Positions 7,774-14,052 of a DNA stretch of 25,350 nt are shown in pieces. Origin of the DNA: a virus; the IMG/VR virus record IMGVR_UViG_3300047095_000140, positions 1 to 25,350 of that record, one strand, 5' to 3'. Numbering within the stretch: position 1 is the stretch's first letter; each line of letters starts with the position of its first letter. The notes under the pieces were generated by a model. The model was not told the DNA's origin. It did not search any database and saw only the letters and a list, made by a program, of their open reading frames with translations. Both the position numbers and the translations under genes were made by a program.

Positions 7774-8196
7774 ATGGCACTTCCTTCAGTTGGTGGTGGC
7801 TATCAAAACACTGATGGCAATCAAAGCGAACAAACAATTGGCGTCCAAGCCGCGCAACAAACGGCAACTGCAACCGCAACCTTGACTGTTGCTCAAATCA
7901 CCGGAGGTATTTTGGTGGGCAACCCGTCTACAACTGCGGCTTCCTACACTCTGCCGACGGCGGCGTTGATTGACGCAACGATGACCAACATGAAAACCAA
8001 CAGCACGTTTAAGCTGACGGTAATCAATCTTGGCACCAGTACTGGCCTTATCACGGTGGTTGTTGGCACCGGCATTACTGCGGTAGGCAACTTGGTTGTT
8101 GCTATTACTGGCAGTGCGGCGGGTGTTAGCGGCGCGGCTGAGTTTCTGTTCCGCAAAACCGGCGACGCAGCGTACACCGTTTATCGCGTAGCTTAG
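7774..8196 (+). CDS. Putative head decoration or minor capsid protein
   Basis: A 140-aa, beta-rich protein immediately downstream of the coat gene. Its sequence is dominated by Ala, Thr, Val and Gly with little charge; after a polar N-terminus (PSVGGGYQNTDGNQSEQ) come alternating strands such as FKLTVINLGTSTGLITVVVG, ending FRKTGDAAYTVYRVA. The pattern of strand-Gly-strand with a final Y-x-x-Y-R resembles small phage virion proteins that sit on the head surface. This role is inferred from position and composition only. AGGAG at 7761-7765 lies 8 bases upstream of ATG. The gene is bracketed by hairpins (7728-7748 and 8203-8230), which suggests it has its own mRNA level. Confidence 0.75.
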   Translation: MALPSVGGGYQNTDGNQSEQTIGVQAAQQTATATATLTVAQITGGILVGNPSTTAASYTLPTAALIDATMTNMKTNSTFKLTVINLGTSTGLITVVVGTGITAVGNLVVAITGSAAGVSGAAEFLFRKTGDAAYTVYRVA

Positions 8197-8202
8197 TAAC
8201 AA

Positions 8203-8236
8203 CACCTCGCGGCGTAACAACCGCGAGGTGGTTTTT
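8203..8236 (+). terminator. Rho-independent terminator inside the virion operon
   Basis: A perfect 10-bp GC-rich stem, CACCTCGCGG with CCGCGAGGTG, at 8203-8212 and 8221-8230, closes an 8-base loop and is followed by GTTTTT. This is the textbook form of an intrinsic terminator. It lies 6 bases after the decoration-like gene. The T-run runs directly into the AAGGA ribosome site (8237-8241) of the next gene, so read-through mRNA is clearly meant to be translated. Confidence 0.85.
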
Positions 8237-8247
8237 AAGGATTTGAT

Positions 8248-8421
8248 ATGGTCATCTACTTGCGGCATCCCGTTCACGGTAACAAGGTCGCTATTGCAGA
8301 GGCCGAAGCTGAAGCGGATGAAAAGAACGGTTGGGAACGCTTTGAACTGGGCGACCCCGAAAATGAAGTCAACGAATTAGCTAAACCTCGCGGCAGACCA
8401 CGTAAGGAGCTTGCGGAATGA
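8248..8421 (+). CDS. Small acidic protein with AT-hook-like C-terminus (57 aa)
   Basis: A 57-aa protein beginning MVIYLRHPVHGNKVAIAEAEAE. It has an acidic Ala/Glu middle, the segment NGWERFEL, and a basic tail KPRGRPRKELAE at about residues 46-57. The RGRPRK core matches the AT-hook, a short motif that binds the minor groove of AT-rich DNA. The N-terminal pattern (V-x-L-x-H-P-x-H-G-x-K-V-A, then NGW) resembles small proteins found before gp4-like genes in other phages; their function is unknown to me. AAGGA at 8237-8241 is 6 bases before ATG, and the stop overlaps the next start (ATGA), indicating translational coupling to the gp4-like gene. The AT-hook match may be incidental, as basic tails are common in small phage proteins. 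Confidence 0.85.
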   Translation: MVIYLRHPVHGNKVAIAEAEAEADEKNGWERFELGDPENEVNELAKPRGRPRKELAE

Positions 8422-9131
8422 CCACTACGGCTGGCGATCAGATCAACGGCGCGTTGCGGCTGATCGGTCAATTGGCCGAAGGCGAGACGCCATCGGCGGC
8501 AACGTCAGCCGACGCGCTGACCGCAATGAACCAGATGCTTGATAGCTGGTCGTCTGAGCGTCTGTCCGTGTTTTCAACGCAAGACCAAATATTTACTTGG
8601 CCTGCTAATACCGCAACACGCACTCTTGGGCCAACGGGTGATTTTGTTGGCAACCGTCCGGTATTGGTGGACGACTCAACGTATTTCCGCGACCCGTCAA
8701 ACAACATTAGTTTTGGCATCAAACTGATAAACCAGGCGCAATACAACGGCATTGCGGTAAAGACCGTTACCAGCACCTACCCGCAGGTCATGTTTGTAAA
8801 CATGACCATGTCCAATATAGAAATGACAATCTATCCGGTGCCGACTAAAGCGTTGGATTGGCACATTGTCAGCGTCAACGAGCTGGTCGAACCGGCTACG
8901 CTGGCGACCACGTTGGTGGTGCCGCCGGGTTACCTGCGGGCTTTTCGGTTTAACCTGGCGTGCGAGATCGCCGCCGAGTTTGGCGTTGAGCCACCGCCCC
9001 AAGTGCAACGGCTTGCGATGACCAGCAAGCGCAACATCAAGCGCATCAACAACCCCGACGACGTTATGAGCTTGCCGTATTCCATCGTGGCGACTCGCCA
9101 GCGGTTTAATATCTACAGTTCCAATTATTAG
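8418..9131 (+). CDS. P22 gp4-like head-tail connector (tail accessory factor)
   Basis: A 237-aa protein whose N-terminus shows the signature of the gp4 family: INGALRLIGQLAEGE, then PSAATSADALTAMNQMLDSW. The middle is beta-rich (VFSTQDQIFTWPANTATRTLG) and the C-terminus is a long helix with PPGYLRAFRFNLACEIAAEFG and SKRNIKRINN. In P22, gp4 (166 aa) binds the underside of the portal after packaging and begins the tail; some relatives have peptidoglycan hydrolase activity, but I see no clear catalytic motif here. It starts with ATG overlapping the AT-hook gene stop and ends in a four-base overlap with the convergent HNH gene at 9128. The extra length relative to P22 lies mainly in the beta-rich middle. 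Confidence 0.9.
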   Translation: MTTTAGDQINGALRLIGQLAEGETPSAATSADALTAMNQMLDSWSSERLSVFSTQDQIFTWPANTATRTLGPTGDFVGNRPVLVDDSTYFRDPSNNISFGIKLINQAQYNGIAVKTVTSTYPQVMFVNMTMSNIEMTIYPVPTKALDWHIVSVNELVEPATLATTLVVPPGYLRAFRFNLACEIAAEFGVEPPPQVQRLAMTSKRNIKRINNPDDVMSLPYSIVATRQRFNIYSSNY

Positions 9132-9670
9132 CGCGGATATTGGCTATGCTTACCTTTGACAAATCCTTTTGTGCCTTTAACCGCACGAAGCAAGCCTTTG
9201 CTTTTGTACGCGTTGATAGCGTGTTGGATGTTTTGCTGGTGCGTAAGCAGTTCCAAATTGTCAATGCAATTATTGGCTCGGTTAAGGTCTTTATGGTTGA
9301 TTTCCAAGCGACCTTCAATAGGCCCAACAAAGGCTTCCCACAAAGCTCTATGCAGAGAAACCCTAGTGTATTTTCCATTTTTGCACGCAGCAAAACGCAA
9401 ATAATGGTCAGAACCAGCGGGTGTTTTAACTTTTCGATATGCTGCATCGCCTTGCCATGTCTTTCCATTTTTAATCATACTGGCGGTGGCTATGCTAGTG
9501 CCAAGAAATCCCGCAACCTCACGAAGAAAAACGCCGTTTGCGAGCATTTGCTTTGCGATAGGGATTTTTGTGGCATCAAGTTTCTTAGCCCTGCCAACAC
9601 GCCGCACGTTGGCAAAATTACTGATTTCGTAAAAACCCTCGTAACCAAAAACCGGCTTCCATATTTCCAT
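9128..9670 (-). CDS. Free-standing HNH endonuclease with NUMOD4 domain, antisense in the virion operon
   Basis: A 180-aa protein. Residues 1-25 (MEIWKPVFGYEGFYEISNFA) are a NUMOD4 DNA-binding motif. Residues 37-70 look like a resolvase-type helix-turn-helix (VAGFLGTSIATASMIKNGK). The HNH core follows, with His107 (SLHRALW), Asn125-His126 in INHKDLNRANN, and Asn138, then a basic C-terminal tail. These are homing endonucleases that copy themselves into alleles lacking the gene. It is the only minus-strand gene in the 137-22472 block, sits between the gp4-like and fibre-like genes, and converges on the gp4 stop. Its start ATG (9670) has GGAG upstream and an extended -10 promoter at 9698-9706, so it can be expressed without the late operon. 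It is AT-richer than its neighbours, consistent with recent arrival. Confidence 0.93.
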   Translation of the reverse strand: MEIWKPVFGYEGFYEISNFANVRRVGRAKKLDATKIPIAKQMLANGVFLREVAGFLGTSIATASMIKNGKTWQGDAAYRKVKTPAGSDHYLRFAACKNGKYTRVSLHRALWEAFVGPIEGRLEINHKDLNRANNCIDNLELLTHQQNIQHAINAYKSKGLLRAVKGTKGFVKGKHSQYPR

Positions 9671-9697
9671 TCTATATCTCCATTTAAGTTAAATAGA

Positions 9698-9706
9698 AGT
9701 ATAGCA
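9698..9706 (-). promoter_or_regulatory. Extended -10 promoter for the antisense HNH gene
   Basis: Read on the minus strand, TGCTATACT matches an extended -10 element (TGnTATAAT, one mismatch). A start site about 20-25 bases upstream of the HNH ATG would follow. There is no good -35 box at 17 bases, which extended -10 promoters can do without. The gene is antisense to the surrounding operon and needs its own promoter. Confidence 0.45.
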
Positions 9707-9736
9707 TGACTTTTCAAGTTTACGGAGTTTACTAAC

Positions 9737-10342
9737 ATGGCTAATATCGCAATTTCTGCTCTACCCGTTGCCACTTCGCAAGCTGGCGCCGATGTGTTGC
9801 CGATCGTTCAAGCCACGACCAGCACAACAAAACAACTGTCGGTCACTAATCTGTTTACCAGCCCAACGCTGGTTACGCCTGCGTTGGGAACTGTTGCTAG
9901 CGGCAATATCAGTGCCTGCACCAGCACCTCGATGGCGTTGACCACGCCGGTAATCGGTGCGGCAACCGGCACTAGCCTTACTGCAACCGGCACGATCGTA
10001 TCCACTGGCACTGCGGGTGTGGGTTATGCCACGGGCGCGGGGGGAACGGTTACTCAAGCCACCAGCCGCACCACGGGCGTGACGTTGAACAAAACGTCAG
10101 GTGCAATTACCCTGTTCAGCGCAGCAGGAACAACGACGGCGGCAACCTTTACGGTGACGAACAGCACCGTGGCGGCAACGGATGTGATTATTCTCAATCA
10201 AAAGTCAGGCACCGACCTTTACGATTTGATGGTCACCGCGGTGGCCGCGGGTAGTTTCAACATCACATTCCGCACGACCGGCGGCACCACCACAGAAACC
10301 CCTGTTTTCAATTTTGCAGTCATCAAAGCGGTCACGGCGTAA
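9737..10342 (+). CDS. Short fibre-like virion protein
   Basis: A 201-aa protein rich in Thr, Ala, Val and Gly. The N-terminus (ISALPVATSQAGADVLPIVQ, then TTKQLSVTNLF) is a pattern common to phage fibre and head-fibre proteins. It is followed by repeat-like segments such as PTLVTPALGTVASG and PVIGAATGTSLTATG that form beta-strand shafts in such proteins. The C-terminal 90 residues are a beta-sandwich-like domain (TSGAITLFSAAGTTTAATFTVTN). The same shaft motif type recurs in the 631-aa fibre at 11980-13875. GGAG at 9724-9727 lies 9 bases before ATG. It is probably a minor virion fibre attached near the gp4/gp10 hub. The following gene starts at the next base after its stop. Confidence 0.7.
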   Translation: MANIAISALPVATSQAGADVLPIVQATTSTTKQLSVTNLFTSPTLVTPALGTVASGNISACTSTSMALTTPVIGAATGTSLTATGTIVSTGTAGVGYATGAGGTVTQATSRTTGVTLNKTSGAITLFSAAGTTTAATFTVTNSTVAATDVIILNQKSGTDLYDLMVTAVAAGSFNITFRTTGGTTTETPVFNFAVIKAVTA

Positions 10343-11980
10343 TTGAAAACGCCCATCCTTGGCGGCAGCTATGTCGCTCGGTCAATCAATGCGGCAGATA
10401 ACCGCATGGTCAACCTGTTTCCCGAAGCGATACCGGAAGGTAGCGGCGGGAAAGAGGCGGGCTTCCTGCTGCGGTGTCCTGGCCTACGCTTGGTGGCAAC
10501 GGTTGGCGATGGCCCAATTCGCGGCTTGTGGGTAACCAATGGCGTGGCCTATGTGGTGTCCGGTAGTGAGTTCTACAGCCTTGACACCAACTGGACGGCA
10601 ACACTAATTGGCACCGTATCCGGCACAGGGCCGGTCAGCATGGCCGACAACGGCACGCAGCTATTCATTGCTTGCAACCCCCTCAGTTACATCTACAACA
10701 CGTCCACAGCCGTGTTTGGGCAGATTACAGACGTAGATTTCCCTGGTGCGGGATCTGTGGGCTACCTTGACGGTTACTTTGTATTCAACGAACCGGATTC
10801 GCAAAAGTTTTGGGTAACCAGCCTGCTTGATGGCACCTCGATTGATCCGTTGGACTTCGCCAGTGCCGAAGGCTATCCCGACAACGTAATTGCGCTAATC
10901 GTAGACCACCGCGAAATATTCCTGTTTGGGAATAATAGCGTTGAGGTTTGGTATGACGCTGGCACACCCGACTTCCCACTGGCGCGGATTCAAGGCGCGT
11001 TTATGGAAGTGGGCTGCGCCGCTGCGTATTCTGTTGCCAAACTGGACAACAGCGTGTTCTGGCTAGGATCGGATGCCCGAGGCCGTGGGATCGTTTATCG
11101 AGCGAACGGTTACACGCCAGCGCGAATTTCAACCAATGCGGTTGAATACGCTATCCAGAGCTATGGCAACATTACGGATGCGATTGCCTACACCTATCAG
11201 CAAGACGGCCATCCGTTTTACGTGCTGATATTCCCCTCGGCACAGGCCACGTGGGTGTATGACGTATCCACGCAATTGTGGCACGAACGCGCTGGTTTTG
11301 AAAACGGGCAATTTGTCCGGCACCGCAGCAACTGCCAAATGTCGTTTAACAGCGAGGTTGTGGTTGGAGACTACGAGGACGGGCGGGTATACGCCTTCGA
11401 TCTAGACGTTTACGCCGATGACGACCAGATTCAGAAGTGGCTGCGGTCGTGGCGGGCGCTGGCTACGGGCCAGAATAACCTTAAGCGCACCGCGCACCAC
11501 AGCCTACAGCTCGACGCTGAAACGGGTGTTGGGCTTAACGCTTACCCCGCTTACGATGGTGAAGATTTAGCCACCGAATCCGGCGACATTATTGTGGCCG
11601 AGTTTGTGCAGGGGTATCTGACCACGCAAGCCGGTGACCAGTTAGTCACCGAGGCCGGTGACGGTAACGAACCGCTGGTGACTCAAGTGCAACCCGCCGA
11701 GGATTACAACGGTTATGCGCTAGAAACCATAGCCTATGATGCCGCGCCGGGTTACGATCCGCAGGTCATGTTGCGTTGGTCGGATGACGCAGGGCATACC
11801 TGGTCAAACGAACACTGGAACTCAATGGGCAAGATCGGCACCTACGGCACCCGCACCATCTGGCGGCGACTTGGCATGACCGAAAAGATCCGCGACAGGG
11901 TTTATGAGGTGTCCGGCACCGATCCGGTGAAGATCGCCATCATGGGCGCTGAATTGTTTGTCACGCCGACGAGTAGCTAG
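10343..11980 (+). CDS. P22 gp10-like tail hub / packaged-DNA stabilisation protein
   Basis: A 545-aa protein (P22 gp10 is 472 aa). Its start, PILGGSYVARSINAADNRMVNLFPE, is the recognisable opening of the phage stabilisation (gp10) family. The body is a run of beta blades (GLWVTNGVAYVVSG, LFIACNPLSYIYN, EIFLFGNNSVEVWYDAGTPD) followed by a C-terminal region with RWSDDAGHTWSNEHW and RTIWRRLGMTEKIRDRVYEV, strongly conserved in this family. In P22 the hexameric gp10 binds gp4, closes the DNA channel and carries spikes and needle. The start codon is TTG at 10343, immediately after the previous stop and without a clear ribosome site, so coupled translation is likely. The stop overlaps the next GTG by one base. 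Confidence 0.92.
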   Translation: MKTPILGGSYVARSINAADNRMVNLFPEAIPEGSGGKEAGFLLRCPGLRLVATVGDGPIRGLWVTNGVAYVVSGSEFYSLDTNWTATLIGTVSGTGPVSMADNGTQLFIACNPLSYIYNTSTAVFGQITDVDFPGAGSVGYLDGYFVFNEPDSQKFWVTSLLDGTSIDPLDFASAEGYPDNVIALIVDHREIFLFGNNSVEVWYDAGTPDFPLARIQGAFMEVGCAAAYSVAKLDNSVFWLGSDARGRGIVYRANGYTPARISTNAVEYAIQSYGNITDAIAYTYQQDGHPFYVLIFPSAQATWVYDVSTQLWHERAGFENGQFVRHRSNCQMSFNSEVVVGDYEDGRVYAFDLDVYADDDQIQKWLRSWRALATGQNNLKRTAHHSLQLDAETGVGLNAYPAYDGEDLATESGDIIVAEFVQGYLTTQAGDQLVTEAGDGNEPLVTQVQPAEDYNGYALETIAYDAAPGYDPQVMLRWSDDAGHTWSNEHWNSMGKIGTYGTRTIWRRLGMTEKIRDRVYEVSGTDPVKIAIMGAELFVTPTSS

Positions 11981-13875
11981 TGGCCGAACTCAACATCACC
12001 AATATCCCCGCGCCTCGGGTGCCGTTTGTAGACGAGCGCACCGGCCTCATGGCGCGGGAATGGTATCGGTTCTTTCTCAACCTGTTTGTCCTGACCGGCA
12101 GCGGCAACAACCCCATCACGCTGGAAGAACTGCAACTTGGGCCACCCAACCAGCCTGACCTAGCCGAGCTGCTTATCCAGATCAACCAGAACATCGCCCC
12201 GCAGTATGAGGATCAGTCGGGCGACTTCTTGGCTACCCTTGACACCGCGCAACTGATGTCCATGATGTCGCGGTTTGAGAACGCTGAAGCGGCTATCCAA
12301 GGGGCTTACCTCCAGCCGGTTGTGCAGACCGGCACCATTGCCAACTACAACCTCGACAACAACCCCACGGCGGGCGGCATAGTCTACGGCACTGGCCCCG
12401 CGTTAGCGGTCAGTGCAGCAGGCACATTGGGCCAGGTGCTGACCAGTGCAGGCGCCGGAACACCGACATGGGCCGCCGCTGCGGCGGGCACTGTGTCTAG
12501 CGTGTCGGTGGTGTCGGCCAACGGTCTGGCCGGAACGGTAGCCACCGCAACCACAACCCCGGCAATCACACTGTCCACAACCGTCACCGGACTGTTGAAA
12601 GGCAACGGCACTGCAATCAGCGCAGCGGCCAGCGGCACAGACTACGCACCGGCAACCAGCGGCACCTCGATCCTCTACGGCAACGGGGCTGGCGGGTTTA
12701 ACAACGTCACTATTGGCACCGGCGTTGCCTTTACCGCCGGAACGCTGTCTGCGACCGGCTCGGGCGGCACTGTCACCAGTGTGGCGCAATCGTTTACCGG
12801 TGGTTTGATCTCGGTTGCTGGCTCACCAATTACCACATCCGGCACGTTGGCCTTGACGGTTGCAGGCACCTCTGGCGGTGTTCCTTACTTTTCCAGCGCG
12901 TCAACCTGGGCAACATCGGCTGCGCTCACGGCCAGTGCGTTGGTGGTCGGCGGCGGCGCTGGCGCTGCACCGGCAACAATTACGACCGGCACCGGCGTGG
13001 TTACGGCACTCGGGGTCAATACCGGCACCGCTGGCGCGTTTGTGGTGAACGGCGGCGCTCTTGGCACACCGTCTAGTGGCACCGTCACCAACCTAACCGG
13101 CACCGCAAGCATCAACATCAACGGAACGGTGGGGGCTACAACAGCGAATACTGGCGCGTTTACGACGCTGAGTGCTACGAAGCCTACAACTATTGGAGAT
13201 GTAATTACATTTACGTCTGGTGCCGCAAGCTCCAAGACCGGTTATTTGTATGTCAGCACTGCTTCCGTTGTATTGTCTGGTGCGGCTAATGGCGGCTCTG
13301 GAATGTGTAACATTGCTCTCTCTGCTACAGGCTTGACTTTATACGGGCCAGACCAAACAAAAACTGCCGTGTTGAATAACACCGGCCTTGCTGTCACCGG
13401 AACGCTGAGTGCGACAGGAACAATCACTCCTTCTCAAACAGCCGGTATTGTTGGCACAACAACAAACAATGCCGCACAAGCAGGTAGCGTTGGGGAATAT
13501 ATAAGCGCAACTTTAGGAGTTGCATCAGGAACATCAATAACTAGCGGCGCTGGTAAAAATATCACAAGTATTTCATTAACTGCTGGCGATTGGGATGTTT
13601 GGGGCCGGCTTGGGGTATATAACGCTACAGCGGCAACATGGACCTATCTTTATGGTGCTATTTCAACAACATCAGGTAGTTTTGGAACTGAAGATTATGC
13701 GGTGGATAAGCCAGATGGCGCATCAGTTGCGTTGGCATATTTTCAGTTTGTAGTGCCACAACAAAGGATTAGTTTGGCATCAACAACAACAATTTATCTT
13801 GTGTGCAGCCCTGGTTTTGTTGGTGGAACAGGCGTTATTGGTTTTGGGTCAATCAGCGCAAGGCGGCGAAGATGA
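11980..13875 (+). CDS. Tail fibre / needle-like protein with modular shaft and swapped tip
   Basis: A 631-aa protein. The N-terminus (about 1-60, NIPAPRVPFVDERTGL, MAREWYRFFLNLFVLTGSG) is a virion-attachment module usually encoded right after gp10-like genes. The middle (about 120-400) is a low-complexity Thr/Gly/Ala/Ser shaft with recurring elements such as LTSAGAGTPTW, LLKGNGTAISAA and GTPSSGTVTNLTGTAS. The tip (about 500-631) is a recognisable fibre C-terminal domain: SVGEYISATLG, SGAGKNITSISLTAGDWDVWG, PQQRISLASTTTIYL, ending SARRRR; it probably contacts the receptor. The DNA changes from about 67% GC near the start to much lower GC after about 13140, indicating a replaced tip. The start is GTG, overlapping the gp10-like stop. 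It lies where the P22 needle (gp26) gene lies but is far longer. Confidence 0.85.
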   Translation: MAELNITNIPAPRVPFVDERTGLMAREWYRFFLNLFVLTGSGNNPITLEELQLGPPNQPDLAELLIQINQNIAPQYEDQSGDFLATLDTAQLMSMMSRFENAEAAIQGAYLQPVVQTGTIANYNLDNNPTAGGIVYGTGPALAVSAAGTLGQVLTSAGAGTPTWAAAAAGTVSSVSVVSANGLAGTVATATTTPAITLSTTVTGLLKGNGTAISAAASGTDYAPATSGTSILYGNGAGGFNNVTIGTGVAFTAGTLSATGSGGTVTSVAQSFTGGLISVAGSPITTSGTLALTVAGTSGGVPYFSSASTWATSAALTASALVVGGGAGAAPATITTGTGVVTALGVNTGTAGAFVVNGGALGTPSSGTVTNLTGTASININGTVGATTANTGAFTTLSATKPTTIGDVITFTSGAASSKTGYLYVSTASVVLSGAANGGSGMCNIALSATGLTLYGPDQTKTAVLNNTGLAVTGTLSATGTITPSQTAGIVGTTTNNAAQAGSVGEYISATLGVASGTSITSGAGKNITSISLTAGDWDVWGRLGVYNATAATWTYLYGAISTTSGSFGTEDYAVDKPDGASVALAYFQFVVPQQRISLASTTTIYLVCSPGFVGGTGVIGFGSISARRRR

Positions 13876-14051
13876 AATACGCAATTGTTAGAGATGATGG
13901 GGCGACAGAAATTCGTGAGGATGAATATCCGTTGCAAGACAATGCAATTGTTTTATCAGACGAGCAACACGCGCAACTTATGAGCGGCAGATACATTTTG
14001 CAAGACAATAAAATTGTTGCAAATTCAAATTTCAGAAAATTAGGAATGTAA
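13872..14051 (+). CDS. Small protein (59 aa) between fibre and tailspike, with internal repeat
   Basis: ATG at 13872 overlaps the fibre stop as ATGA, so this 59-aa frame is probably translated by coupling. It begins MKYAIVRDDGATEIRED and contains two copies of Y-x-L-Q-D-N-x-I-V, 22 residues apart. It could be a small fibre-associated or assembly protein, since tail fibre chaperones often follow fibre genes, but no family is recognised. Its base composition matches the AT-rich fibre tip and tailspike, so it probably moves with them. A longer in-frame extension upstream (from 13803) lies inside the fibre gene and reads WFCWWNRRYWFWV, which looks like a frame shadow. Confidence 0.75.
   Translation: MKYAIVRDDGATEIREDEYPLQDNAIVLSDEQHAQLMSGRYILQDNKIVANSNFRKLGM
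13932..14018 (+). repeat. Direct repeat inside the 59-aa gene
   Basis: Two 21-base copies at 13932-13952 and 13998-14018 share TTGCAAGACAAT and AATTGTT, differing only at two central bases (GC versus AA). They are 66 bases apart, an exact 22-codon period, so the encoded protein repeats LQDN-x-IV in frame. Confidence 0.85.
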
Positions 14052-14052
14052 A

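Noticed and set aside
9140-9709. Plus-strand frame of 189 codons across the antisense HNH gene
   Set aside because: It lies opposite clear NUMOD4 and HNH motifs on the minus strand and shows no domain or ribosome site of its own.
12403-12789. Cys-rich minus-strand frame opposite the fibre shaft
   Set aside because: The Cys/Gly/Arg richness is the complement of Ala/Thr/Gly repeat codons; no metal-binding spacing and no ribosome site.
12480-13140. Possible CRISPR-like or tandem DNA repeats in the fibre gene
   Set aside because: Repetition is at the protein level (Thr/Gly/Ala shaft motifs) with degenerate DNA and no regular spacer structure.
13803-13871. N-terminal extension of the 59-aa gene into the fibre gene
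   Set aside because: The Trp-rich reading (WFCWWNRRYWFWV) is out-of-frame fibre sequence; ATG at 13872 with ATGA overlap is a better start.
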